NCBI RefSeq assembly: GCF_029504655.1
Contig: NZ_JAQFIL010000001.1
Location: forward strand, 2,609,001 to 2,673,000
Source: Catalinimonas alkaloidigena
GTDB taxonomy: Bacteria > Bacteroidota > Bacteroidia > Cytophagales > Cyclobacteriaceae
Direction of reading: 5' to 3'
DNA length: 64,000 nt
Shown here: in pieces, positions 18,285 to 28,100 of the stretch
Layout: each line of letters starts with the position of its first letter
Position numbering within the stretch: position 1 is the first letter of the stretch
The notes under the pieces: model-generated
What the model was told of the DNA's origin: nothing
Seen by the model: only the letters and a program-made list of their open reading frames with translations
Databases searched by the model: none
Made by a program: the position numbers and the translations under genes

Positions 18285-19718
18285 ATGACTGACCCCTTAT
18301 TTATTCTTTTGATTGGAATACTGATTGTTGTAGGAGGTATTATCGGGTTGCGTTTACATCCTTTTCTGGCCTTACTTTTAGGCGCCTTTGTTGTAGCGAT
18401 GGTGACGCCTACAACTGCGATAGAACAGTATGTATTGAGCAGAGGGGGGACAGCCGCAGCAGCACAGGCACTGGCTGACAAGGCGGTGGGAGAACGGATT
18501 GCCATGCAGTTTGGATCTACCTGCGAGAAAATTGGCATCCTCATCGCTATGGCTTCTATCATCGGGAAATGTATGCTGGAAAGTGGCGGTGCCGAACGCA
18601 TTGTTCGTTCTACTTTGAAAGTTACCGGCATAACTAAAGCGCCACTTACATTTTTGGGGAGCAGCTTTTTTATAGGGATTCCTGTCTTCTTTGATACCGT
18701 TTTTTATCTGATGATTCCGTTGGCGAAAGCGATGGCGATCCGCATCGGCAAAAATTATCTGCTTTTGGTGCTCTGTGTCACTGCGGGTGCGGCTATGGCG
18801 AATTCCCTGGTACCGCCTACACCTGGACCATTGTTCCTGGTCAGTGAGATGCAAATTCCCATTGGAATGATGATGATTGGAGGTATCCTGGTTGGGATTG
18901 TTACTATTATTGTGGGCTATATATTCGCCGCATGGGCCAACAGAAAATGGCCGGTTCCACTAAGAGACTCCATAGAAGCTCCGCTGGAAAAAATAAAAGC
19001 ATTATCAAGCGGAAAAAGTCAGAGTCTGCCGCCCATTTGGCTGGCTACCCTTCCTATTTTGATACCGTTGGTATTTATCAGTGCCAAAGCTGCGCTAAAC
19101 ACATTCGCAAATGTTCAGACGGATAGCTCTCCGGGAATATTGATTACCATTGTGGATTTTTTGGGAGAGAAAAATATCGCCCTGGTTGCCGGAGCATTGT
19201 CAGCGCTGATTATGCTTGCTTTGAAAAATAAAGGGGACAAAAAAGCATTACTCGCATCTGTACAGGCTGCTTTGATGAGTGGTGGTATCATCATACTGAT
19301 AACTGCAGCCGGGGGGGCTTTCGGGGGTATGTTGCAACAAACAGGTATCAGCGAACGGATAGGCATCCTGACCCAGGATTTTCAAATGGCTTTGATACCT
19401 CTTGCATTTATTATCACTGCGGTAGTCAGGACAGCGCAGGGCTCTGCTACGGTAGCCATGATTACGGCATCCGGCATATTGTCAGGCATGGCGATTTCAG
19501 GTAACCTGGAGTATCATCAACTCTACATTGGGCTAGCGATCGCCTGTGGTTCTAAACTGATTCCCTGGATGAATGACAGTGGCTTCTGGATTGTATGCAA
19601 AATGAGCAATCTCACCGAGAAAGAAGCGCTGAAAACCTTTTCACCATTACTTACCATCATGGGTATCAGCGGACTCATCGTCATTCTTCTTGCCGCCAAA
19701 ATATTTCCACTGATATGA
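18285..19718 (+). CDS. GntP family permease (gluconate/aldarate:H+ symporter type)
   Basis: Inner-membrane carrier of the GntP family, 477 residues with about 12 or more hydrophobic segments. Family-like blocks are FFIGIPVFFDTVFYLMIPLA (about 126-145), a motif next to AAMANSLVPPTPGPLFL (about 167-183), and GMLQQTGISERI (about 348-359). Known GntP members import gluconate, 2-keto-3-deoxygluconate-type acids or glycerate. The context (aldolase 58 bases upstream, reductase 58 bases downstream) points to an aldarate or uronate-derived acid. Specificity is inferred. Confidence 0.88.
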   Translation: MTDPLFILLIGILIVVGGIIGLRLHPFLALLLGAFVVAMVTPTTAIEQYVLSRGGTAAAAQALADKAVGERIAMQFGSTCEKIGILIAMASIIGKCMLESGGAERIVRSTLKVTGITKAPLTFLGSSFFIGIPVFFDTVFYLMIPLAKAMAIRIGKNYLLLVLCVTAGAAMANSLVPPTPGPLFLVSEMQIPIGMMMIGGILVGIVTIIVGYIFAAWANRKWPVPLRDSIEAPLEKIKALSSGKSQSLPPIWLATLPILIPLVFISAKAALNTFANVQTDSSPGILITIVDFLGEKNIALVAGALSALIMLALKNKGDKKALLASVQAALMSGGIIILITAAGGAFGGMLQQTGISERIGILTQDFQMALIPLAFIITAVVRTAQGSATVAMITASGILSGMAISGNLEYHQLYIGLAIACGSKLIPWMNDSGFWIVCKMSNLTEKEALKTFSPLLTIMGISGLIVILLAAKIFPLI

Positions 19719-19776
19719 TTTAAAACAGAGCAAATAAGCAACTACTATACATTGACAGACAAATAAATAATTGATT

Positions 19777-20655
19777 ATGGAAAAAATCGGATTTATTGGA
19801 CTTGGCATCATGGGTAAGCCAATGGCACTCAACCTGGTGAAAGCAGGCTACTCTTTATCAGTACTAAAACAAAGCGGTGCTGCCGATACATTAACTGAAG
19901 CTGGAGCCAAAACCTATGCTTCAGCCAAAGAACTGGCTCAGGAAAATGACGTAATCATCACCATGCTTCCGGATTCAGCCGAAGTGAAAGAAGTGGTATC
20001 CGGAGCGCAGGGTGTTGGGGAAGGCATCAGAAAAGGCTCACTTTTTATAGATATGTCTACCATCGCGCCTTCTACAGCAAAGGAAATCTATGCTCTGATG
20101 CAGGATAAAGGGGTAGAAGCCCTGGATGCTCCTGTTTCAGGGGGACAGGTAGGTGCTGAGTCGGGTACTGTATCTTTTATGGTGGGTGGAAATGAGCAGG
20201 CGTTTCAAAGGGCAAAACCGCTCTTTGAAATTATGGGTAAAAATGTAGTCCGCATTGGAGAGACGGGAGCAGGACAAACTACCAAAGCCTGCAACCAGAT
20301 CATCGTAGGCATGACCATACAAGCGGTAGCGGAAGCTTTTACCCTGGCCAAAAAAGCCGGCGTGGATCTCGTGAAGATGAGAGAGGCATTGCTGGGCGGT
20401 TTTGCCCAAAGCCGCATTCTGGATTTGCATGGACAAAGAATCATTGATCAGAACTTTAAGCCTGGTTTTAAAATCAAACTACATCGCAAAGATATGAACA
20501 TTGCCTTGCAGGCAGGTAAGGAGTTCTCCGTTCCCCTTTATGGTTCTGCCCAGGTGGCTGCCCATATGGATGCGATACTGGCACAAGGAAATGGAGAACT
20601 GGATCATAGTGCTATCGCACAGTTTATGGAAGAATTGTCAATTCACTCAAAATAA
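19777..20655 (+). CDS. garR: 2-hydroxy-3-oxopropionate (tartronate semialdehyde) reductase
   Basis: Beta-hydroxyacid dehydrogenase, NAD(P)H-dependent, predicted to reduce tartronate semialdehyde to D-glycerate after the aldolase step. N-terminal Rossmann motif IGFIGLGIMGKPMALNL; substrate-binding loop DAPVSGGQVGAESGTVSFMV (about 113-132); catalytic Lys in GQTTKACNQIIVGM (about 166-179); C-terminal helical domain. Start is ATG at 19777; the in-frame TTG two codons earlier is not needed. Length 292 is standard for GarR/GlxR. Related family members act on 3-hydroxyisobutyrate, but the gene order supports GarR. No glycerate kinase is in the window. Confidence 0.88.
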   Translation: MEKIGFIGLGIMGKPMALNLVKAGYSLSVLKQSGAADTLTEAGAKTYASAKELAQENDVIITMLPDSAEVKEVVSGAQGVGEGIRKGSLFIDMSTIAPSTAKEIYALMQDKGVEALDAPVSGGQVGAESGTVSFMVGGNEQAFQRAKPLFEIMGKNVVRIGETGAGQTTKACNQIIVGMTIQAVAEAFTLAKKAGVDLVKMREALLGGFAQSRILDLHGQRIIDQNFKPGFKIKLHRKDMNIALQAGKEFSVPLYGSAQVAAHMDAILAQGNGELDHSAIAQFMEELSIHSK

Positions 20656-20672
20656 CCTAAAGGGCTAATATC

Positions 20673-21800
20673 ATGAAACGTAGAAATTTTGTTAAAGTCA
20701 CAGCCGCTGGCTCGGTAGGAGCTTTGGGCTTAAGCGCCGGGCAAAATAAAGCCAAAGCATCTGCCCAATCCACAAAAGAAGTATTGATGAAAGTGGGGTG
20801 TCAGCATGGAGGCACGACCAAAGAAAACCTGGAATTTCTTGCCCGTCATGGTGTTTTTCATATTGACGGGGGCTCCCCCAAAGAGATAGCGGGAGTAGGC
20901 TGGGACCTGGAAGATTCACTGGCCAAAAAAGAAGCCTGCGAAAAGTATGGCATCACCCTTGAAGCCTATCACCTGCCTTTGTCATCGGCGGGTATTGACA
21001 GGATAAGTACGCCTAATATTATGTTGGGCAAAAGTCCTGAGCGTGATCGTGAAATAGAAATGATACAGCAGATGATAGAAGTTGCCGGCAAGACAGGAGT
21101 TCGTTTGCTGCTTTACAACACCATCATACTCCCAATACTACGTACTGGCAGAACTGTGGACCCCAGCCGGGGCAATGCCTCTTACAGTACCTGGAATTAT
21201 GAGGAAGCGGTAAAGCAAGGCTTGGATAAAGAATCCATCACGGGTGGTGGAGCTGATATTGATGAGATTTATGAAAGAATCACCTACTTCCTGGACAGAG
21301 TGCTTCCTGTGGCTGAGGAGTATAATGTAAAATTAGGAAATCATATCGCTGACCCTCCCGCACCAGTGGCTTATCGTGGTGTTACCCGCTGGAATAGCCC
21401 AGATGTATTTGCCGGTATCAAACGTTTTGCTCAGCTCTATGACAGTCCATCCCATGGTTTTAACCTTTGTCTGGGTTCAACCGCTGAGGGGCTCAGAGAT
21501 CCCAAAACGGAAATAATACCGATCATCAAATGGGTTGGTGAGCGTAAGCAGATTTTCAATATCCACCTGCGTAACATCAAAGGCGGCTGGAATAACTTCC
21601 AGGAGGTCTATCCTGATAATGGAGATATGGACTTTGTACAGGTGGTAAGAGCTTTGAGAGATGTAGGCTATGACGGTATGCTCATGCCAGATCACATTCC
21701 TCAGCATGAAGATCCTGCCAGCGGACTTCAGGGACATGCTTTTGCTTTTGGCTATAATAAAGCACTCATCCAGGCCATCGCTGCCGAAGGCATTGAGTAA
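20673..21800 (+). CDS. Tat-exported mannonate dehydratase-like protein
   Basis: TIM-barrel protein resembling mannonate dehydratase (UxuA). UxuA-like metal-site blocks: FNLCLGSTAEG (Cys), IFNIHLRNIKG (His), then YPDNGDMDF and MPDHIPQHE (Asp, His). UxuA itself dehydrates D-mannonate to 2-keto-3-deoxygluconate in the cytoplasm. This protein instead has a twin-arginine signal, MKRRNFVKVTAAGSVGALGL, so it is probably periplasmic and folded before export. It lies 17 bases after garR, hence same operon. It may act on another acidic sugar; the reaction is uncertain. Confidence 0.8.
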   Translation: MKRRNFVKVTAAGSVGALGLSAGQNKAKASAQSTKEVLMKVGCQHGGTTKENLEFLARHGVFHIDGGSPKEIAGVGWDLEDSLAKKEACEKYGITLEAYHLPLSSAGIDRISTPNIMLGKSPERDREIEMIQQMIEVAGKTGVRLLLYNTIILPILRTGRTVDPSRGNASYSTWNYEEAVKQGLDKESITGGGADIDEIYERITYFLDRVLPVAEEYNVKLGNHIADPPAPVAYRGVTRWNSPDVFAGIKRFAQLYDSPSHGFNLCLGSTAEGLRDPKTEIIPIIKWVGERKQIFNIHLRNIKGGWNNFQEVYPDNGDMDFVQVVRALRDVGYDGMLMPDHIPQHEDPASGLQGHAFAFGYNKALIQAIAAEGIE

Positions 21801-21821
21801 AAGATTATACTATGGTAAGCC

Positions 21822-21890
21822 CAGGGCGTGTATGCCCCGGTTGGTGGAGACCGCAGCCGCGGCGGCACGGAGTGCCCCGCACAAACCGGA
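21822..21890. repeat. GC-rich structured intergenic repeat, copy A
   Basis: A GC-rich island between genes, rich in small hairpins (GGGC/GCCC around 21824-21837; GGCAC/GTGCC around 21862-21874). Its core at 21851-21889 matches 60927-60965 at about 30 of 39 positions, sharing CGCAGCC, GCGGCAC and CCCGCACA. Nothing codes through it convincingly. A dispersed repeat of unknown function is the most likely reading. Confidence 0.5.
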
Positions 21891-21987
21891 AATATACCGT
21901 AGTAAAGTAAATGACATCAACTAATTTATACCCACCTCAGTGTCAACTGCATCAATGTGCAGGAAACACTCAGAAATTAATAATGAA

Positions 21988-22419
21988 ATGAACAAAATAT
22001 TTTATGTTTTTCTGTTCGTACTTCCACTGAACCTGGCTTTTGTCCAAAATACTGCTGAGGATGAAGTACTGGATATTGAGAAAAGGCGCTTTCAGGCGAT
22101 GATCAACGAGGATTTTGATCTGCTGGAAAATTTAATGGATGACCAACTGGTGTACATCCATTCCAATGGCAACATAGATAGCAAAGCTTCTTTTATCAAT
22201 GCCATCAAGGCGGGGAAAACAGCTTATGACGACATTAAGCTGGAAGAAAGTAAAGTCAGGATTTATGACAAGACCGCGATCATCAATGGGTTATGTGTTT
22301 TCCACCAGAAGAATCCGGATGGAAGCCCCAGACAAACCAGGCTCCGTTATACCAATGTGTACATCAAGCAAAAAGGGCACTGGAAAATGGTGAGCTGGCA
22401 ATCTTATAAAATGAGTTGA
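21988..22419 (+). CDS. Secreted SnoaL/NTF2-like (DUF4440) protein
   Basis: Small alpha+beta cone-fold protein. Signal peptide MNKIFYVFLFVLPLNLAFVQ, then a DUF4440-like domain: LDIEKRRFQAMINEDFDLLE, LVYIHSNGNIDSKASFINAI, and the closing strand GHWKMVSWQSYKM. ATG at 21988 is preferred to the GTG at 21940 because it opens on the signal peptide. Length 143. It sits among aldarate genes and lies 12 bases before the broken amidohydrolase. Such proteins bind or isomerise small ligands; its role here is unknown. Confidence 0.82.
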   Translation: MNKIFYVFLFVLPLNLAFVQNTAEDEVLDIEKRRFQAMINEDFDLLENLMDDQLVYIHSNGNIDSKASFINAIKAGKTAYDDIKLEESKVRIYDKTAIINGLCVFHQKNPDGSPRQTRLRYTNVYIKQKGHWKMVSWQSYKMS

Positions 22420-22431
22420 TAGACCTAAGTC

Positions 22432-23359
22432 ATGTTAAAAAGAAGAGGTTTCGTAAAAGTAATGTCTACCGCTGCCCTGGGAGCTTTGGCCTCAGACCAA
22501 AAGCTGACCGCAGGAGAGCCCCACAGCTTATTGAATCATCATATGAAAAAGAAGGAAGAAGTAATTGAGTGGAACGCCCATATCTTTAGCCCTGACCTTA
22601 AGAGGTATCCATTTCATCCCAAAGCCACCTACCAGCCGGATGTATCGCAGCAGCCTGAAGATCCACTGGCAGCCTATATGAGCAGATTGGATGAAGAAGG
22701 TATTGATAAAGCGGTCATCGTACATCCTGAGCCCTATGGCGATGATCATTCATTAATGCTTGACTGCCTCAAACGTGAACCCGACCGGCTGAGGGGGACA
22801 AGTCTTTTTTACCCCAAAGATCCCGATGCCCCGCAAAAACTTGCGGCACTGGTGAAGCTGGAACCACATATCATTTCTACCCGCTTTCATGCCCACAGAG
22901 GAAAAGAAAACTACCTGGACAGCTTTGCCGATTCAGGGGTTCGGGCACTCTGGAAACAGGCAGTTGATTTAGGGCTCATCATAGAGCTGCATATTAGGGC
23001 CAAATTATGCGAGGCAGGCAGGCGATGCGATAAAAGCTTTCCCGGGCAGTAAAGTACTCATAGACCATCTTGCAGAGCCAGACATGGGTACGGGGGTAGA
23101 ATTTGCTGATGTATTGGAGCTGGCCAGCTTTCCTGAAGTCTATATGAAACTATCGGGCCTCAATCATTTTGCAGAAGATGCACCACTGTATGAAAGCGCC
23201 ATCCCATTTACCTCCCGTGTCATCAAAGAGTTTGGTCCGGATAGAATGGTGTGGGGCAGTGGGACACCGCGGATTGTTGATGCACATATGCAAGGCTACA
23301 GCAATGCTGAAATCGCTAAAGTGAAAGGAGAGAATCTGAGTAAACTGCTCAACTGGTAA
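22432..23359 (+). pseudogene. Tat-exported amidohydrolase (COG3618-like), frameshifted
   Basis: One gene split by a single extra base. The first part (22432-23052) reads through ELHI and then leaves frame. Removing one base at about 22993-22999 (for example A22996) restores IGPNYARQAGDAIKAFPGSK and runs into the second part to 23359. The span is 928 bases, exactly one more than 309 codons. It has a twin-arginine signal (MLKRRGFVKVMSTAALGAL). Fold blocks VIEWNAHIF, VLIDHLAEPD and MVWGSGTP resemble the amidohydrolase-2 lactonase group that includes fucono-lactonase and galactaro-delta-lactone isomerase. NAHIF and GSGTP replace the usual D-x-H-x-H and GSD, so metal binding may be lost in this lineage. 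A role on aldarate lactones is inferred. It may be a true pseudogene or a sequencing error. Confidence 0.85.
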
Positions 23360-23434
23360 TAAAAGCTTCGGCAAAAAGCATTTTGTATTAGAAAAACTTA
23401 ATTTGAATGTCACATAACCTATATACCTGTATTC

Positions 23435-24754
23435 ATGACCAGCGGAAAATATTCAGACAAAAAAGGACCTAAAATTAAAGAAATCAATATCACTCCTATT
23501 GCGGTAGTAGACCCTCCCTTACTCAATGCTGCCGGCTTACATGCACCTTATGCCCTGCGTACCATCGTAGAACTGATTACCGATGACAACATCTCGGGCA
23601 TCAGTGAGATTCCTGGTAATATCAGCATCAACGCCGATCTGGAAGAGGCCAAAAACCTGGTCATCGGAAAAGATCCTTTTCAACTCAATACGATCAAGCG
23701 GGTGCTGGAAAACCATTTTGGAAAAGAATCCGCCAAATTAAGAGGCGATGCGCCCTGGGATCAGAGAAAACTGGTGCACATTTTTAGTGCTATGGAAGTC
23801 GCCTGTCTGGATATCATGGGTAAGGTGACAGGGAGACCTGTGGTGGATCTGCTGGGAGGTAAAATGAGGGATAAGGTTCCTTTTGCCGCTTATCTTTTCT
23901 ACAAATACGAAGGGGCAGGGGGAAAGCTGGAATTCGGTAAAGACCCTTCTGCTAGCGGCTGGGCAGCAGCAAGGCAGGAAGCTGCCATTGATCCGGCAGG
24001 TATAGTGGCTCAGGCTCAAGCCATGTGCAAAGCGTTTGGTTTTCAGTCTATCAAGTTAAAAGGAGGCGCTTTTGAACCTCAGCAGGAAGTGGATGCCATG
24101 TTTGCGCTTAGAGACACATTCGGTCCGGAGGTGCCCTTGCGTTTTGATCCCAATGCCATCTGGAAACTGGAAACCGGTATAGTGTACGGCCGGAAAATGG
24201 AAGGCATACTGGAATATCTGGAAGATCCGGTGAGAGGTCAGGAAAATATGGCAAAAGTGAGAAAAGTGTTGAAGACACCGCTGGCCACCAATATGTGTAC
24301 TACTTCCTTTGATGACATTCCTTCCAGTATAGCCCTTGGTGCTGAGGATATTATCCTGAGTGACCATCATTTCTGGGGTGGCTTAAGGGCAAGCATGGAG
24401 CTGGCAAAAATCTGTGAAACTTTTGGCAGGGATTTGTCCATGCATTCCAACAGTCATTTAGGAATTTCTCTGGCGGCAATGGTACATCTGGGAGCAGCCT
24501 TGCCTAAACCTCCCTATCCGCTGGACACACATTATCCCTGGCAGTCGGACGAAGTGATCGTTGGAGGAAGGTTTAAGTTTGAGGAGGGAGCGATTCAGGT
24601 GCCCAATGAGCCGGGACTGGGAGTGACACTGGATAAAGAAGCCTTGGCAAAGCTGCATCAGAACTTTCTGGACTGTGGGCTTACCAAAAGGGATGATCAG
24701 CTAGAAATGCAAAAAGTAGTGCCCGGCTGGGAGTTCAAAGCGGTACGATGGTAA
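23435..24754 (+). CDS. gudD: Glucarate dehydratase family enolase
   Basis: Enolase-superfamily dehydratase predicted to convert D-glucarate (or L-idarate) to 5-keto-4-deoxy-D-glucarate, the substrate of the upstream aldolase. Diagnostic residues are all present: Lys207/Lys209 in SIKLKGG; Asp238 and Asn240 in RFDPNAIW; Glu263 in LEDPVRGQE; Asn286 in ATNMCTT; Asp310 in ILSDHHFWGG; His337 in SMHSNSHLG. The K-x-K plus His-Asp dyad arrangement is that of GlucD rather than mandelate racemase relatives. Length 439 is typical. No export signal, so cytoplasmic. A galactarate or tartrate-like specificity within the family is possible but less likely. Confidence 0.9.
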   Translation: MTSGKYSDKKGPKIKEINITPIAVVDPPLLNAAGLHAPYALRTIVELITDDNISGISEIPGNISINADLEEAKNLVIGKDPFQLNTIKRVLENHFGKESAKLRGDAPWDQRKLVHIFSAMEVACLDIMGKVTGRPVVDLLGGKMRDKVPFAAYLFYKYEGAGGKLEFGKDPSASGWAAARQEAAIDPAGIVAQAQAMCKAFGFQSIKLKGGAFEPQQEVDAMFALRDTFGPEVPLRFDPNAIWKLETGIVYGRKMEGILEYLEDPVRGQENMAKVRKVLKTPLATNMCTTSFDDIPSSIALGAEDIILSDHHFWGGLRASMELAKICETFGRDLSMHSNSHLGISLAAMVHLGAALPKPPYPLDTHYPWQSDEVIVGGRFKFEEGAIQVPNEPGLGVTLDKEALAKLHQNFLDCGLTKRDDQLEMQKVVPGWEFKAVRW

Positions 24755-25122
24755 GAAATTTTATGGAATGGATAGCGTATTTATCCAGAGGTAGCAAAAA
24801 GTAAGTGAACTGAATGATTTGGAGAGAAGAAGTGATGTCTGGCAGAAAACTGTATTGAATATGTAGTAATTACATTAATATCCTCTTAAAGGTGGACAGA
24901 GCCCGGCAAATAATAAAAAAATGCATTGTTTGACCTATGCATTGAATTCAGTAAACATGTTTAACTGGACTTTGTAGATTCATGCATTACTAAGGGCTTT
25001 TTCAGCAATATAAAATTAAAGGATATGCTGATACAGTTGTAATTCTGCTAAATTTTATACTTTTTAAATAAGTAAATGAGTGAAAGCAAGTGCTTTTACA
25101 TAAAACTAACACAACCTAAGCT
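24755..25122. other. Intergenic region before the third susC
   Basis: This 368-base AT-rich gap holds no coding frame. It contains ATGCATTG twice within about 25 bases (24920-24945) and a candidate promoter at 25037-25065. The last bases before the susC start, ACAACCTAAGC, match those before the susC at 1923. No clear terminator for the dehydratase gene was found. Confidence 0.5.
25037..25065 (+). promoter_or_regulatory. Candidate promoter for the third susC
   Basis: TTG at 25037-25039 and TACTTTTT at 25058-25065, 18 bases apart, resemble the Bacteroidota -33 (TTTG) and -7 (TAnnTTTG) elements, with one mismatch in the -7 box. The start codon is 57 bases downstream. Confidence 0.35.
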
Positions 25123-28100
25123 ATGAAATCATCCTTACACTATCGTCTGGACTTTTTGTCCAGGCTTGTACTGGTGGGGTTTGTCCTTCTATCTGTATTC
25201 TCTAGCATGACCATTGCAAAAAATCTGCATTTCAATGAATCAGAGTTAATCAGATCTACCTCACCCAAAATACCTGAAAATGTAATTCCCTTGGAGATAA
25301 GTATAAGTGGAAAAGTGACTGACGAAAACGGTCACCCACTTCCTGGAGTGAGCGTCCTTGAAAAAGGAACTACCAAGGGTACCATCACAGATATTGAAGG
25401 AGATTATACGTTAAGCGTGACTAATGAGAACAGCATACTTATTTTTACTTTTGTTGGATATTCAAAAAAGGAAGTCGCAATAGGTTCTTCGCTTACCCTG
25501 GATGTACAATTGGAATTAGATTCAAAACAACTGGAAGAGATAGTTGTAGTAGGGTATGGCACACAAAAAAAATCTGAAGTAACAAATGCGGTTGTTCAAA
25601 CTACAGGAGAAGAGATAAAAAAGTCCCCAGCCGTATCTTTGTCAAACTCACTGGCAGGCAGAATGGCTGGACTTTATGTGAACCAAAGGAGTTCTGTACC
25701 TGGCTTTGATGATGCACAAATTCTGGTCAGAGGTTTTAACACCTACCGTGATAATTCTGCATTGATCGTAATTGATGGAGTAGCCAATGCAGACCCTGAT
25801 GGACTAAATAGATTAGATCCTAATGATATTGAGTCTATTTCCGTTTTGAAAGATGCATCAGCCGCCATTTATGGAGCTCAGTCAGCAGGAGGAGTTATTC
25901 TTGTGACTACTAAAAGAGGTAAAGTCGGTAAGCCAACCTTCTCTTATACAGGTTCACAGGCTTATCAGTCCCCGACCTCAAAGGTAAATACTGCTGATGC
26001 ATTAGAGTATATGGGGGTCTTAAACAGTAGCCGAGCGCTAGATGGTACTGATCCGGACTTTCCTGATGAATTGATAGAAAGTTATAGAAACGGAACACTA
26101 CGGTCTGAAGATTGGTGGGATGCTTTGATAGATGCACCTGTTCCACAAGGCAGGCATTCTTTAACCATGCGGGGAGGAACCGATAAAATAAAGTATTTTA
26201 CATCGGTGGGAACGGCCTTTCAGGGGGGTATTCTTATAGGGGATGACAAAACCAAACTTAGGCAGTATAACGTAAGAAGTAATCTGGACCTTTCTGTTGC
26301 GGACAACTTAAACGTGGGGCTGGACTTGTCACTTAGACAAAAATATACACAGACTCCTCAAACGTCTCCTGGAGGAGATTTACACTTTGCTGTACAGACC
26401 AGTCCGCTTAGGGAAGCTTTTATAGATGGGGATACGCGTTATCCTTCTGAAGGTTGGTCACACCTTAATCCTGCGGCCAGGGTACATAGTCCCGGATACC
26501 GGAAGTACACTGCCAATGTTATCAATGGTACTTTCAGATACAACTATGACATCCCCTTTATTGATGGTTTGTTCCTAGATGGATTTGCCTCGCTTGTAAA
26601 AGTGGTAAACTACGATAAATCTTTCAATTACATTTGGGATTATTATGAGAAAAATACTGAAGGGGAAATCATAAGAAAAGACTCCAGGACTGTAGAAGAC
26701 ATAGGCCTAAGAGAAGACTTCTATCAAAGTCAAAGAATCACCTTAAATACAAAGCTTAATTACAATACGACTATCAATGAAAAACATAATCTAAGTACCT
26801 TCATCGCCTATGAGCAGATGGAATATAGTGACAATTACTTTTGGACAGAACGCCTTGGGTTTGACTCACCTCAGATAGATCAACTTTTTGCGGGTAGTAC
26901 TAACCGTAGTAACTGGAATAATGACGGAGGAGCCAGCGAATCTTCCAGACAGAATTTCTTTGGTCGTGTTACCTACGACTTTAATTACAAATATCTTTTC
27001 GGGTTTAATTTTCGCTACGACGGTTCTCCTATTTTTCCTGAAGAAACGAGATGGGGATTTTTTCCCGGCGTGTCTGCAGGATGGGTGGTTTCGGAAGAGG
27101 AATTTATGCCAGACTTGTTTAGTAATCTAAAACTCAGAGCCTCATGGGGACAGACAGGCAACGATAGAGTTGATCCGTTTCAATACATCGGTATCTATTC
27201 TTACAGCGATGGTACTGTTATAGATGGAGTTGATGCTCGAGGTATTGCAGCTACAACCACCCCTAATCCTAACATTACCTGGGAGGTTTCTGAAAATACC
27301 GACATAGGTCTGGAACTCGGATTCTTAGAGGGTAGATTAAACTTTGAGGTAGATGTCTTTAAAATCAGAACAACGAATATTCTGGGGCAAAGGCAAGCCT
27401 CCATTCCTGCTTATACGGGGCTGATTCTTCCCGATGAAAATATTGGTGAGATGGAAAATAAAGGGATTGAATTTCAGGCTGCTTTTAGGCAAAATTTTGA
27501 AGATTTTACTTTTAGGGCGCAAGGAAATGTGTCATATAACAAAAATACAATTATCTATTTTGATGAAGTGCCTCAGGCTGAGCCATATCAGAAACTAGAA
27601 GGTATGCCTTTTGGGTCTACGCTTGTTTATAAAGCTATAGGCATATACAGAACGCAGGATGACCTTGACAACAATGTGAACTACAATAATGCTGGTCTCG
27701 GAGAGCTGATATTTGCTGACTTAAATGATGATGGAGTCATAGATGGTAATGATAGGTACAGGTTTGACAGCAATGTCTTTCCAAATATACAATTTGGATT
27801 AAACCTAGGTGCTGATTATAAGGGCTTTGACCTGAGCATATTATTTCAGGGGCAGGAAGGAGCAGAATGGAGATTGGACAATGGTTTCAATACCAGCGCG
27901 GGCGGAAATGGGCTTGTCTATGTAGCTAATAATAGCTATTCATTGGGTAATATAAATGCTGCTCTCCCTAGAATTCGCCCAACAGGTATAGCATCTGAAG
28001 ACAGTGATTTTTGGTACCATGATGTGTTCTGGGTGCGATTAAGAACTTTAGAATTAGGATATACTCTTCCTGACTATTTACTATCCAGTCTTAAACTCAC

